Shown: positions 10,986 through 21,464, counted from the first letter of the stretch. The stretch: 30,348 bases of DNA from Basidiobolus ranarum (GCA_040143965.1 JASJQH010006976.1:1-30348); one strand, 5' to 3'. The notes: generated by a model not told the origin, from the letters alone. A program made the numbers and translations.

Positions 10986-11960
10986 ATGAAAGTTACACTT
11001 GTCGCCTCTTTATTCTACCTTGCTACTGTAACTGCTCTACCTACTTATAATGCTGGTAGTTCTGGAGGAGGTCACGATGTTGACGACTACAATAATGGTC
11101 ACTCTGGTAGCAATGTGGACTACCAACACTCGGACGCTGGCGGTGGTGATGCTAAGAATTACGGTGTAGATGATTATGATAACCATGACGGTAATGGTGG
11201 TGGAGGTGAACACGATGATAGCTATGGCTCTGGTGACCATGGTGCTGATAATGACTATGCAGGTGATGATCATGGTGGCGATGACAGCTATGGATCTAGT
11301 GGACATGGCGGTGGTAGTGATGATGATTATGAAGGTGGTGGCCATGATGGCGGTGATGATCATGAAGGTGAAGGCCATGGGGGCGAAGACAATTATGGAT
11401 CTAGTGGAAATGGCGGTGGTAGTGGTGATGATTATGAAGTAGGGGAGCATGGTGGTGATGCCGATGATTATGACAATGGGGGTAGTGGTGGTAATGGTGG
11501 TGAGGCCAGTGAAAGCTATGGCTCGGGTGATCACAAGGAAAGTGGGGGAGATGATGAATACAGTCACGGTGAAGATGAAGATGACTATGATAGTGGAAAT
11601 GGCGGTAGTGGTGATGGGTACAAATCTGGTGATCACGGAGGAAACGGTAGTGGTGACAATTACGACTCTGGTTCAGGCTCTGGTGGACATGACGAGGATG
11701 ATAAAGGCTATCACGCAGGTGGAGTGGGTACTGGGCAAAGTTACGATACCGATGGACATGGAGGAAGTGGTGGCAGTGGTGGTGATGATAGCTATACTAG
11801 TGGCAACGGTGGTGGTGGAAGCGATAACAATCACAGTGGTGATGACTACGAAGGCGATCACAGCGGGACTGATGAAAGTTACGATGGTGGTGAAAACCAT
11901 TACAGAAAGAGATTCAACAAAAGAAGAATTAATAGTGTGCGTCCGGGATTGACCCTCTAA
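10986..11960 (+). CDS. Secreted Gly/Asp/Ser-rich repeat protein with basic tail
   Basis: The product is 324 residues. It starts with a clear signal peptide (MKVTLVASLFYLATVTA, cleavage likely near residue 17). It continues with about 290 residues of loose Gly/Asp/Ser/His/Tyr repeats of the type GGDDSYGSSGHGGG, with no cysteine visible, and ends in a basic tail holding the dibasic sites YRKRF and NKRRI. The family is unknown; no catalytic domain is visible. The strongly acidic, glycine-rich body suggests a disordered cell-wall, mucilage or metal-binding protein. The KR sites are of the kexin type, so a short C-terminal peptide (about INSVRPGLTL) might be released; both ideas are inference. The ATG at 10926 in the same frame would bury the signal peptide and lies too close to the TATA box. 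Long frames on both strands over this gene are shadows of its GGT/GAT codon repeats. Confidence 0.85.
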   Translation: MKVTLVASLFYLATVTALPTYNAGSSGGGHDVDDYNNGHSGSNVDYQHSDAGGGDAKNYGVDDYDNHDGNGGGGEHDDSYGSGDHGADNDYAGDDHGGDDSYGSSGHGGGSDDDYEGGGHDGGDDHEGEGHGGEDNYGSSGNGGGSGDDYEVGEHGGDADDYDNGGSGGNGGEASESYGSGDHKESGGDDEYSHGEDEDDYDSGNGGSGDGYKSGDHGGNGSGDNYDSGSGSGGHDEDDKGYHAGGVGTGQSYDTDGHGGSGGSGGDDSYTSGNGGGGSDNNHSGDDYEGDHSGTDESYDGGENHYRKRFNKRRINSVRPGLTL

Positions 11961-12010
11961 ACACTGGGAGAGAATATGTCTGATATAGTATTTATTTAAT
12001 CACATATATC

Positions 12011-12016
12011 AATAAA
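12011..12016 (+). terminator. Poly(A) signal of the Gly/Asp-rich protein gene
   Basis: AATAAA lies about 50 nt after the stop codon at 11958-11960. Confidence 0.5.
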
Positions 12017-12627
12017 TTATACTTGAATTACTTGCCACAACTTTACTGCTGAAGTTACAATATAAATCTGGAATTATACAACAAGAATATTAGTCGATAC
12101 TCTACGTAACAGATGGAGACCAAATCAAATGCATTTCCATATTTTCACATAGAAGTTAATCAATGGGCAACAATGAAATATGATATGCTGCTGTCTGAAC
12201 TCCATGTTTGGAACTCAAAAATGTGTCATAGAAACGTCCAGTTAGACCAACTCTAGGATTTTTGCCATAACCTAAAGTTGTCATTATAGGTACCTGATGG
12301 CTAAGCCGGATATCAATATTTCAATCTCAAACAACCACCACAGGCCAAAGGATCAAGAGAAGCTATTTTGGTTTCATTAAAAAACAATTTCATTTTGTAT
12401 GGCAGTGAACAAGACTATAATAGCAATCAATAAGATTCTATTTAAAATGTAATTTATTATTATCATTAGAAATATCTTATTCAATGTTGGCTTTTCTGAC
12501 ATATCCCAGTTTGTTAATCATTGTTATCAGAACTTTGTTAGCAATCAAATTTAGTAAATAGGATAGTATTCACCCCTAATAGTGTACTGTGAAGAAGTTT
12601 ACCACAGTATCCAGTAAATGACAGTTT
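12017..12627. other. Gene-free convergent spacer
   Basis: AT-rich sequence lies between two converging genes. I see no gene, RNA or repeat in it. Confidence 0.5.
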
Positions 12628-14211
12628 CTACCTAGCAGGTCCAAACCACCTATTCAATACTACTTGCAACTGCTTATGTTCAGCGAGTGAAGGCTCTTCA
12701 GCAGCCCATGCGATGTATCCATCTGGACGGATCAGTAATGCAGCTGGATAATTATTTTGCTGTTTTCGAGCACTCACCAATTGAATCCTATCAGTCCATC
12801 CTACGATTGTTTCCAATAGAGTATCTTTTCCTGTCAAATTGAGCAATATCCCCCGGCCAGATCTCATTACTTCGCCGAGACGCATCCCATCAGATAAAAG
12901 AAGATCTTCACAAAAATGACCTACTAACTGGTGATCTCCTTCGTCGTGTCCGTAGTCAATGTGTGAGCTACTGACCATATCGGCGAAGTACCGCTTAGCG
13001 TCAGCTAGGCCTAATACTTCCGACAGAACCTCTCGCAAGGCCATAGACTGTGGGTCTGGGCGAAATAATGCAGTCTGGGCTCGACTGTTTCGCATTACTA
13101 GTTCAGCCGGAGCGTAACGCTCCATGGTGTAAGTATCTAGCAATGTCTCAGGAGCAAGATTACGAATTACCAGGCCCAACTTCCAGCCAAGATTTGCCGC
13201 GTCTTGTAGGCCTAGGTTGAGTCCCTGTCCTCCAAATGGCGGATGAACATGTGCAGAGTCACCAGCAAGCAGGACGCGACCAGAGCGATAGGTTTCTGCT
13301 TGGCGAGCGTGGTCGGTAAAGCGAATGGCATTATTCATGCTTGTGACTGTGACTTTTTTACCACTTACCCGGCGCAGGCAGTTCTGAAACTCCTCAAGGG
13401 TCACCTCTGAATGGCGGTCCGGACTATCTAGTCCAAACTCGAAGACACGGATGGTCCCTGGAAATGGCGTGACTAGAAGCATACCCCGTTCCGTAACGGT
13501 TATTCCACGAGGTAATAATTCAGGCTCAGCTACATCAACCAGTGCGCTTCGTGCTACCATCGTTGGATCTGTACCGATAAATGCAATACCAGCGGATTTA
13601 CGTACCACGCTGCGTCCCCCATCGCAACCTATGACCCAGTCTGCTGTGAGTGTCTGTCCATCACTGAGCTCCACCGTCACAGTTTCCTGCCCAGAATTGA
13701 TGCGTATCGCCTCAGTAGCGTGACGAACTTCAACTCCAAGGTTTTTTGCGTGTGAGGATAAAAGTTCTCTTACAGCTTGTTGTTGCACCAATAGAGGCCC
13801 CTTCAAAGATTCTAGTTCGTCCTTTTCTACAACAATCGGTATTCCAGCGAAATGTCCCTGAATTCGATGTCGATCGTGTCCTAAGGTAGATAGTAAGGAC
13901 TTGAATTGCTCACTCATGAGATTATTTGTCCCGTCAGTAAGTATACTCAACATCCCATTAGCAGGTGATTGGGCCATGGTAGCTCCTTTGACCAGGGTTT
14001 CCTCGGTAATGCCACGGAAATCTAAGGTGCGCAAAGTTCGTTCATTCAACCCACGGTTCTCTTGAGCAGTATACTCGCGTGGTTTGTCTTTATATCTTAC
14101 ACCTACTTCAGTACTCTCGAGTACAAGTGGATTCACTCCAGCGAGCTTCAATTCAGCGGCTAGGAAGAATCCAACTGGTCCGCCTCCGACAATAACGACT
14201 TCGTATTTCAT
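12628..14211 (-). CDS. FAD-dependent aromatic monooxygenase (PHBH-fold), intronless
   Basis: The 527-residue protein has the full class A flavoprotein hydroxylase layout: the dinucleotide motif GGGPVG (9-14), the DG motif CDGGRSVVRK (196-205), the GD motif LLAGDSAHVHPPFGGQG (314-330) and a C-terminal thioredoxin-like extension (about 430-527) as in MhpA, PgaE or rifampicin monooxygenase relatives. These enzymes hydroxylate phenolic or polyketide-like aromatics with NAD(P)H and O2. The exact substrate is unknown. The gene has no introns while every large neighbour has several, and its lines run near 45-53% GC against roughly a third around it. The protein reads like actinobacterial homologues (for example LIRPDGYIAWAAEE near the end). 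Together these suggest acquisition from bacteria. The frame is intact and a eukaryotic-style TATA box precedes it, so it is probably expressed. Cytosolic; no signal peptide. Confidence 0.93.
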   Translation of the reverse strand: MKYEVVIVGGGPVGFFLAAELKLAGVNPLVLESTEVGVRYKDKPREYTAQENRGLNERTLRTLDFRGITEETLVKGATMAQSPANGMLSILTDGTNNLMSEQFKSLLSTLGHDRHRIQGHFAGIPIVVEKDELESLKGPLLVQQQAVRELLSSHAKNLGVEVRHATEAIRINSGQETVTVELSDGQTLTADWVIGCDGGRSVVRKSAGIAFIGTDPTMVARSALVDVAEPELLPRGITVTERGMLLVTPFPGTIRVFEFGLDSPDRHSEVTLEEFQNCLRRVSGKKVTVTSMNNAIRFTDHARQAETYRSGRVLLAGDSAHVHPPFGGQGLNLGLQDAANLGWKLGLVIRNLAPETLLDTYTMERYAPAELVMRNSRAQTALFRPDPQSMALREVLSEVLGLADAKRYFADMVSSSHIDYGHDEGDHQLVGHFCEDLLLSDGMRLGEVMRSGRGILLNLTGKDTLLETIVGWTDRIQLVSARKQQNNYPAALLIRPDGYIAWAAEEPSLAEHKQLQVVLNRWFGPAR

Positions 14212-14279
14212 GACTGATCAAATTAGTATTGGCTTGATAAAACGGGCTTTCTTATGAAATATCATGTATTGACATTCTC

Positions 14280-14287
14280 TATTTATA
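14280..14287 (-). promoter_or_regulatory. TATA box of the monooxygenase gene
   Basis: On the minus strand TATAAATA lies about 70 nt before the ATG of the monooxygenase, the same spacing as for the native genes. If the gene was transferred, it now sits behind a host-type promoter. Confidence 0.5.
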
Positions 14288-14512
14288 CCTACTTGACTTT
14301 ATGGCTACTTTTCGTCCACCAAATTACAGCCTACTCTTGGCTCATTTCAGTTAATAGATTGCGGACGGTTTAAGGATCTAGTATTCGATAACAGTAATTT
14401 TTGATGCATCAATTACTGAAATTGAATTTATTGATCTTATCATTGCCTAAATATTCGGCTTTTCGATAATAAATTTTTGAGAAATTATTGTGAATAGACA
14501 TCAGAGAGGATT

Positions 14513-14890
14513 GTTCGGAACCAGCGAATTCACGGATAAATGGAGCGACTAATAATCAACATTTTCAAAAAAGTGTGTAATCGCTAAGATAAGACTCGAT
14601 ATAGCACTTCAAACTACAATATCGAAATGGTATTCGTAGTGATACAGCTATGAAGGCTTACTCTAATGCTATTAAGATATCTACCAATTCAATCTATGGA
14701 GTTTATGGCGCTAAAGGTAATCTACATTTATTAGCTGAGACTATTTCTAGAGTAGGTCGAGAGAGTTTAGATAAAGCAGTGATCGGAGCCAGAGAATTCA
14801 CGGATAAATGGAGAGACTAATAATCAGTATTCTCATAAAAGTGTGTAATCGCAAAGATAAGACTCGATATAGCACTTCTGACTACAATAT
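14513..14890. repeat. 110-bp direct repeats flanking the polymerase fossil
   Basis: Positions 14513-14622 and 14781-14890 align without gaps at an offset of 268 bp and differ at about 11 of 110 sites. The stretch between them holds the polymerase motif. The arrangement fits an old tandem duplication of one 268-bp segment in which only the edge of the second unit remains, rather than terminal repeats of a mobile element. Confidence 0.8.
14617..14817 (+). pseudogene. Fossil fragment of a viral-type family B DNA polymerase
   Basis: This is an old virus-like fossil, only about 200 bp long. Its translation contains KISTNSIYGVYGAKG followed by LLAETISRVGRESLDKA. This is the family B polymerase core motif (K...NSxYGxxG, which binds the incoming nucleotide) and the helix after it, in the form used by large DNA viruses and related elements. 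Cellular replicative polymerases have a different surrounding sequence as far as I recall. The exonuclease, the other palm motifs and any capsid genes are absent nearby, so this is a small broken scrap, not an element that could act. The about 10% divergence between its flanking repeats argues that it is not recent. Confidence 0.7.
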
Positions 14891-15800
14891 TTTTTTATGC
14901 AATAGAAATTTAGACCATCATTGAATGTGCCTGAAAGCAATGTGATCTCATTTGAATTGTTTGTCGTAACTCCTTGAACTGCAACTTGCTTATCAATATT
15001 GATATTTATGCCGACAAATAATGTCAATATTTTCACGAGTATGTGTTCATATATGTACTTATCCAAACCTCATCATCAATATTTAACTTTCTTGGTGACG
15101 AGCAAACATATGAACTTGCCCTAAAGATCCACCAATGTACCGATGAATAAGAAACACTTTCTTAGGGAACTTCACATAAGCATCTCCTTTGTCACGTCAA
15201 CAGGAATGTTAGCGGAGAATAGGTGAACCTCTGCTTCGTTGAAGGAAGAAACCTTAGCCCTTCGGTACTACAGTATTACCAGAGCCAACTCTATTTTACA
15301 TTTCTAGTCCAACGCTGCTACTCTGGCATTATGTGGACTACAATCTGTGTATACGATCTCTTATACCCCACCAAAGCTACCCACGTCACTTATATCAATA
15401 GAAGTCCTAGATTATTCGCACCTAGCTTAGAATTCATCTTTTGGCCACGCTCAATGCAATTATCATTTTTACCTTTGCCCCATTCTGCAAATGGATATTG
15501 AAATCCGTTGGCTTGAAGTACTTCTTATGGAACCATAGTTATGGCCTACAGAATCGATATTAACAGGGTCAGAGTACAGATCATAAGTGGCTACTTTGTT
15601 ATTGAATGGGCTCTGATTGGTTGGGTTATAACACTTGAGTTTAAAGACATATTGATAATCTTCCAAAGGCGAATCCGAGGTGTAAGCATATTTGTTAGTA
15701 TTAGAGAAAGTTAATTCACCCATTGGTCTTCAGTCGGAGTACCCTCACTGTAGTCGCCTCCATAAAACCCTGCTTCCTCTATCTGTAGAGCAACCAGAGC
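14891..15800 (-). pseudogene. Decayed coding-like region beside the polymerase fossil
   Basis: The minus strand carries several short stretches with protein-like composition: YGGDYSEGTPTEDQWVN near 15.74 kb, FKLKCYNPTNQSPFNNKV near 15.6 kb, NEAEVHLFSANIPVDVTKE near 15.2 kb and INIDKQVAVQGVTTNNSNE near 14.97 kb. They lie in different frames. I cannot name a family. The piece near 15.78 kb is preceded by a hydrophobic run like a signal peptide, so the source may be a secreted host protein. A link to the adjacent viral fossil is also possible. It is treated as a broken relic. Confidence 0.35.
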
Positions 15801-16632
15801 TAGTAAAGCATGGTGACTGTGGTTGGAGACACAAGAGTAAAATTCACCAGTGATACTAAGACATCAGGTGTAATGCTTCATAGAGCATCTTTTTATGCTA
15901 GAGGAAGTTCTGTTTATGAAACGTTTCAACCTGAACTTTTATGTCAACTCCACAGTGAAAATGAATTTCACAATGGATTGGCATTTATCTGTAAGCTTTA
16001 ATTTCTTCTAATTCATAGTCACACAATAGATATAGCATATACATATGAAAGAGTAGAGTGATTTGATATATGTATTAAGTTGAATGCCTACTTAAGCCAA
16101 AACCAAAGTAAGGTTCTCCTCAAGTAACAATCTTGTGAAGATTTAACTACCTTAATGATGAATTCGTCACACATGCTCACGTGCATTAAATAAGGAAATG
16201 TTTGTTTATGATGTATTTTAATTGATTGAATGCCTGGTATATCTTTATTGTTCCTTAATCTACTCCACACCCACTGATTCGTAAGTTAGATACAAGAAAG
16301 CTGGATTCGAATGTTTCACTTGTCTCGCAACAATCCAATCATCATTGAAGCTATAAATAGTGAAAATAGAACTCGCTTTCAAACTGGGTTAGATAGTTAT
16401 GACTCTGAAATGCAGTTCAAACTGAGTTAGTTTTTTTTCAACTGTGATCATAATATAAGAAGTGGTGCATAGCACATCCCAAATAATTGCATAGCCTTTA
16501 TGGAGATCAAAGTGAGATCTTATTAGCTCATTTCAGGGCCTAATAGGTTTTGGCGCAATTGGCACTCATTGAGTGCATTCGAAATCTTCAACAATCATCT
16601 ATAGCACATACCTCATCTACCCTTGCATTCAG
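15801..16632. other. Gene-free stretch before the FAD oxidase
   Basis: A plus-strand frame of 63 codons (15810-16001) and a minus-strand frame of 60 codons (16088-16270) are present, but neither resembles a known protein or has a promoter or splice context. The last 200 bases probably hold the promoter of the oxidase. Confidence 0.4.
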
Positions 16633-16640
16633 TATATAAT
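16633..16640 (+). promoter_or_regulatory. TATA box of the BBE-like oxidase gene
   Basis: TATATAAT lies 73 nt before the ATG at 16706, matching the spacing seen for the ABC transporter and orphan genes. Confidence 0.55.
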
Positions 16641-16705
16641 CCCTGACTTGTACTTTCACTGCTATCATCAATTTCTAAATAGTCTCGTCGGTAGCATTTT
16701 CTAAG

Positions 16706-18542
16706 ATGCATCCGTCTAAATCCACTCAGCCTTCCCCATACAAAAATTGTTCCCGAATCTTGGCCTTTAGCTTAACCTACGGCCTACTTCTATCGACTTT
16801 TGCCACCCCAGCTTCTGCTGATGTTTCCTCAGATCTTTTAAAGTGTTTGAAGAAAGCCAATGTCGAGACAGTTGCTCCCACTGATACTTCCTTTACCAAC
16901 GCTCGGTATGGCTTTGATCTCAGATATACATACAAACCTAGAGCTGTTGTCTACCCTGCGTCGTCTGCGGAAGTATCCAAGGCAATCAAATGTGCCGTTG
17001 ACAACAAAGTAGCTATTGCTCCACGTAGTGGAGGTCACTCTTATGAAGGATACTCCATTGGTGGTACTGATTTAAGTTTGGTTATCGACTTGAAAAAATT
17101 TACTACCGTTAAAGTTTCGAAGAACCTCGCCACTGTTGGTGGTGGTGTGAAGCTCTCACAATTATACTATCGTCTTTGGAACGCAGGTGGTTATGCAGTT
17201 CCTGGTGGAACCTGCCCCTCTGTTGGTATTGGCGGTCACACTCTGGGTGGTGGGTAAGTGAATATATTTAACTCTACTTTGATAGCTCTCAGCTGCAAAC
17301 ATTTGACTCACGAATCACTTCCTTCTCTTTCTTGTAATTTCCTTAGGTTTGGCCTGTTCAGTCGTAAATACGGCTTGATGGCTGATAACCTTGCCTCTGT
17401 GAAGGTTGTTCTAGCAAATGGAACCGTAATCGATGCTAGTGAATCCAAAAATAGTGATCTCTTTTGGGCCCTTCGTGGTGCTGGTGGTGAGTATCTTCAT
17501 ATTATGGACATTTTTTTATTACAAATTTCTTACGAGCATCAATTTCCATATAGGTGGATCCTATGGTATAGTTACCGAGTTTGTCTTCAAAGTTTTCAAG
17601 GCCCCAACAAAGGTCACAACATTCTCCTATGACTTTAACTCGAAAGACTATCTGAAGGCAGTGAAAGCATATAATACATGGGGTGTTAGCGCTAGTCGTG
17701 ATGTTGGTGTTGAAATGTACTGGGACAAGAATGGCATCTCATTTTATGGAACTTTCCTCGGAACTAAGGACAAGTTGAACGCCGCTGTAGCGGTAAGTAC
17801 AATTACTTTTCTCTTCTCTTTACTACACGATAACTGAAGAAAATTTCTGCATCGTTAGGGTTTTCTTAAAAATGCCCCTAAGTACACTTCTTCAGTTAAA
17901 GAATCTAGCTTTTTGGAATCAATTCTTCGTTGGTCATACTTGGATACCAAGAATATCAAGGACCTTGACACTCTCCCCGAGAAAAAGATTCAAGATTCTC
18001 GATACACCAAGGTAACTAGAATTCGGCGATTTTTACATGATACGAAGTGTTAAATAATTTTTTTCTAGGGCAAATCACTGATGTACAAGAATATTTTATC
18101 TGACGAGGATATTAATATCATCAACAAATACGTGTCCAAACCCCCCACCGGAGCCACCGCCAGCTATGTCATTATTGATTTGTGGGCAGCTAGTAAAATT
18201 AACGAACAACCTCAAAGCGCAACTTCTTTCATTCATCGCTCCACCACCTTCGCAATTGAATATCTTGCTGAATGGGGAGACAACAGTATCGTTTACAACA
18301 AGCCTGACTGCAAGCCATGCCTTAAATGGATCAATGACTTCTACAACGAAGCTAGCGTTGCTTTCTTGAAGCGTCAAACCCCAATTGAGGCTTACCAGAA
18401 CTATATTGATCGTGATCTCAAAAATTCAATGACCGCATATTATGGCAGTGCCAGTAACATTAAGAAACTCAAAGTAGTTAAGAGCGCCTATGATCCTGGG
18501 AACAATTTCCGTTTCCCTCAAAGCATTCCATTGGTTGGTTAG
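16706..18542 (+). CDS. Secreted berberine-bridge-like FAD-linked oxidase
   Basis: Proposed exons are 16706-17253, 17347-17486, 17554-17792, 17859-18011 and 18069-18542, giving 517 residues, normal for the family. An N-terminal basic and hydrophobic stretch (about 14-38, ending ATPASA) looks like a signal peptide. The FAD-binding domain (PCMH type) follows. It has PRSGGHSYEG with His111 and GGTCPSVGIGGHTLGGG with Cys170; these two residues hold FAD bicovalently in berberine bridge enzyme and glucooligosaccharide oxidase. RGAGGGSYGIVTEF spans the exon 2/3 junction. The C-terminal BBE signature is present: YQNYIDRDL, then YYGSASN and a final YDPGNNFRFPQSI. Such enzymes oxidise sugars, alcohols or alkaloid-type substrates with O2, giving H2O2. 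The specific substrate is unknown. Introns are GT-AG of 57-93 nt and each junction restores a family motif. The gene appears intact. Confidence 0.94.
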
Positions 18543-18625
18543 ATGGAATTCCCCGCATTATCTTATTCTCAGCTCCATACCTCATGATCTTGAATTTTCA
18601 TCGAGATAATTTTGTTAGTTAATGG

Positions 18626-18631
18626 AATAAA
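18626..18631 (+). terminator. Poly(A) signal of the BBE-like oxidase gene
   Basis: AATAAA lies 84 nt after the stop codon of the oxidase. Confidence 0.5.
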
Positions 18632-21400
18632 TTAAATTTGCATATTTTATGAAACAAAGACCAATTTTTCTCGATATGTATCTAGGAACCAGCGATGGTA
18701 TTTCTAATTATATCTGGCACATCTTAATCTGTGTATCAGCCTAACCCCAGCATAGAAAATGATGACAAAGAACGGTTGAGAGCAATGTAGTAACAGTCAC
18801 CTCAGAACGTTGTTAAGAAGTGTAAATATACCACTGATATTACTTTTACTTACTCAGATTGACTGATTAGAATTCATTATTCTCTACATTTTCCTACTGC
18901 CAAATCCGGGCCTCGCCGGAATAATTTTTGTATTTGATCTTCCTATTCGCGGAGTCAGAACTTACAAGTATATAAGGCTTGCAGTGGAGTTTCAGTTACG
19001 CCTGAGTTGTCTTACTATGAGAGAACGTGTTATGAGTGAGAGTAATAACATGACCTATTTATGAAATACAAAAAGGGTTTAACCACTAAGAAAAGCGAAC
19101 ACATGTAAAACTCAAGCTATCCAGGTACGTAAAAAAAATTACAATGATGGCTTTCAAGTTGGATGTATTCCATCTCGCTAAGAGTTACTGAACCTGATTT
19201 TTCTGTGTTTTCTAATCGTGGTCAAGGCTGAGCTTGTGCTAATTTTTTTTATTCTAAATAGCATGACATTTTACTCAATAATATTGAAATAATATGGATT
19301 CTTTTAGTAGTAGTACTATATTGTAGTCATGGTAAGACCTGAGAAACTACTGTACAATACCAACTGATTGCAGTTTGGAAGAAAACTTCCTGTTTACACT
19401 CACATCCAATGGAAGCCCCATTCTCAAGACTGACAAGACTTAATTCTTTTCAATGAAAATGATATCTGATTATATTTGCCTATTTATTATTTCCTTCACC
19501 GAACTATTTTTAGTGTACGTTTTTGAACGTGAATAGCAGATTCTTGGGATAAGTGAACACTAAAGTCTTTGCGATCCTATCTCAGTTTCTTATTATTAAT
19601 ACATATCAGTACTTTCTTGCATTTCATCCATAGAATCTGCAATATACTTTCAATATGCCCCATGAGCAAGTGACTGGTAAGCACAATGATACCTATTACA
19701 TACTTTATGTGGGAAAAAAATGCCTTGATCAGAGACAGAAGTAGTAGGGTATATGTACTGATACTCTGGTACTTACAAATATATACATGAGAAAGAGCTC
19801 CATCCAACAGAACATCTCTCACAGCTGGACAGATTGTATCTGTTGAAGTATTTTGGGAGCCTTTTAGAAGTGGTTTGGAGAAATAGAGAAATTGGTAGTT
19901 TTCACTTGTTGATTTATCGAGTATTCAGTTGACATTTATAATTTTGTCAAGATGTAAGCAAACTAACAAGTGGAATGTGTTAAGGAAGATCCCAGGAACA
20001 TGTGTGCAAAGTTTGGAGCTTCTGGCACAAGTTTGAAAAATCTATATGTCTGAGAACTTTGCAGTAAATTTCTCTTGAGAATAATGGGTAATATCTTAGG
20101 TCAATACAAGATAACTAAATACTAAGCTATATAAGACTATATAGGTGTTTAGGCAATGCTAATTTCAACAGTTGCTAGTGTGGAATACCAATGTATACTG
20201 CATCACAAGAAGTAGTCAAATGACTTCCATAACAATAGATACTGCTATTTGAGCTATGATTAGGCTATGTAACAAATATCAAGTTGAATCATGTAGTGAA
20301 TGCAGATTTACTATGATTTGAAAAATACAAGTAAAAAAAGAGAATCGGGTATGAGTGCTAGTGAATATAGAACAGCAAGAAATACATCCTCAAAATATTG
20401 ATTACTATACTCCGGAATGGAATGGTAATGGCCAAATATTTCTGGTAGATTGCCAACTATTTCAAACAAGTATTGTATTGAAACGGTTGCGTGTCAAAGT
20501 ATAGGAACCGATGTAAGTGTTTGGGATAAGTGGCGAGAAAGCTAGAATACTCGCTAATTGAATGATTTCAATTTCAGATGATATCCAATCATGGTAAATA
20601 TAAAGATACTGAATATACACCACTCATGAGTGAATAGATTTAAGCTGCCAAGAACAAGAATTAGATATTTGTGAATAGGATCCATAGTTAAATTAGTAGA
20701 GTCAATGTTCCAACTCAAGTCAATCGATAGGAAATATTAAGATCTTTGTCATATAATATGCAGGTGTAAACAAGCACAATATTGGAAATGATAATCACCT
20801 TTTCACCTATACTGCATAAAATAGTATCTAGATTGATGAATGTTTATGCAGCAACTAATCCGGTTAATATTCTTAACAACCAATTTTTTTCCAGATTTAG
20901 TATTAGTACACTCAAATGTCAAGCTTCCTGTATCACCCCGCATTTCGTGGTATAGCATCCACAAGTAGTGGTCTGAGAGCATAATCTCTGCCAGCCGGTT
21001 AAATTTACTCCACAGGCTGAAATATAGTAGGGTCAATCGTTTAATAGTCTAGGATTTGCACCTAGTAGAGCAACCTACATATAATAAATTCTAAATATTT
21101 AGAAGCCCAAAAGAAGGAAACACTATGTTAAGAAGTTCAAATTCGATTCAACGTGGTAATTTTGAGGAGTGGCAGGATTTTCAAACCAGTTCAAACTAGC
21201 CTCAATCGTTTACCCCACGCTTTTAAACCCTCTTGGTATACAAATGGCATTAGATTATCTATCATCGACCTTATGAACTAATCAGATGGTTCGAGGACTT
21301 TCAATTTGTAATACTACTATAAAGTTTTAGACCGTCCCTGAGGAGGGTTAGTGGTAGAGAAAACTAACCGCCAAGGGAGGGTTAATGTGTATTTTGGATA
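18632..21400. other. 2.8-kb gene-poor spacer
   Basis: No recognisable gene was found on either strand. A TATATAAG at 18969-18976 is followed 41 nt later by an ATG opening only a 15-codon frame (19017-19064). Two minus-strand frames of about 80 codons (19577-19822 and 20803-21036) have no family resemblance; the second includes RGDTGSLTFECTNTKSGKK, which looks protein-like. At 21346-21369 a 7-bp inverted repeat GGTTAGT/ACTAACC is visible. This may be decayed or lineage-specific DNA. Confidence 0.45.
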
Positions 21401-21401
21401 C

Positions 21402-21407
21402 TTTATT
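21402..21407 (-). terminator. Poly(A) signal of the HAD phosphatase gene
   Basis: On the minus strand AATAAA lies about 58 nt after the stop codon of the phosphatase. Confidence 0.5.
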
Positions 21408-21464
21408 CTGAAAAGATTCTAAGGATAAATAGTTTATGTACCTAACCAATAAACGATACTAGGA

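Noticed and set aside
11037-11636. 199-codon minus-strand frame rich in Ile/Thr/Val
   Set aside because: It is the mirror of the GGT/GAT repeats of the Gly/Asp protein; the plus strand has the signal peptide, TATA box and poly(A) signal. The Met/Val-rich plus frames are shadows too.
14513-14890. Reading the 110-bp repeats as LTRs of a retroelement
   Set aside because: They are short, lack typical ends, and the fragment between is a family B DNA polymerase, not a reverse transcriptase.
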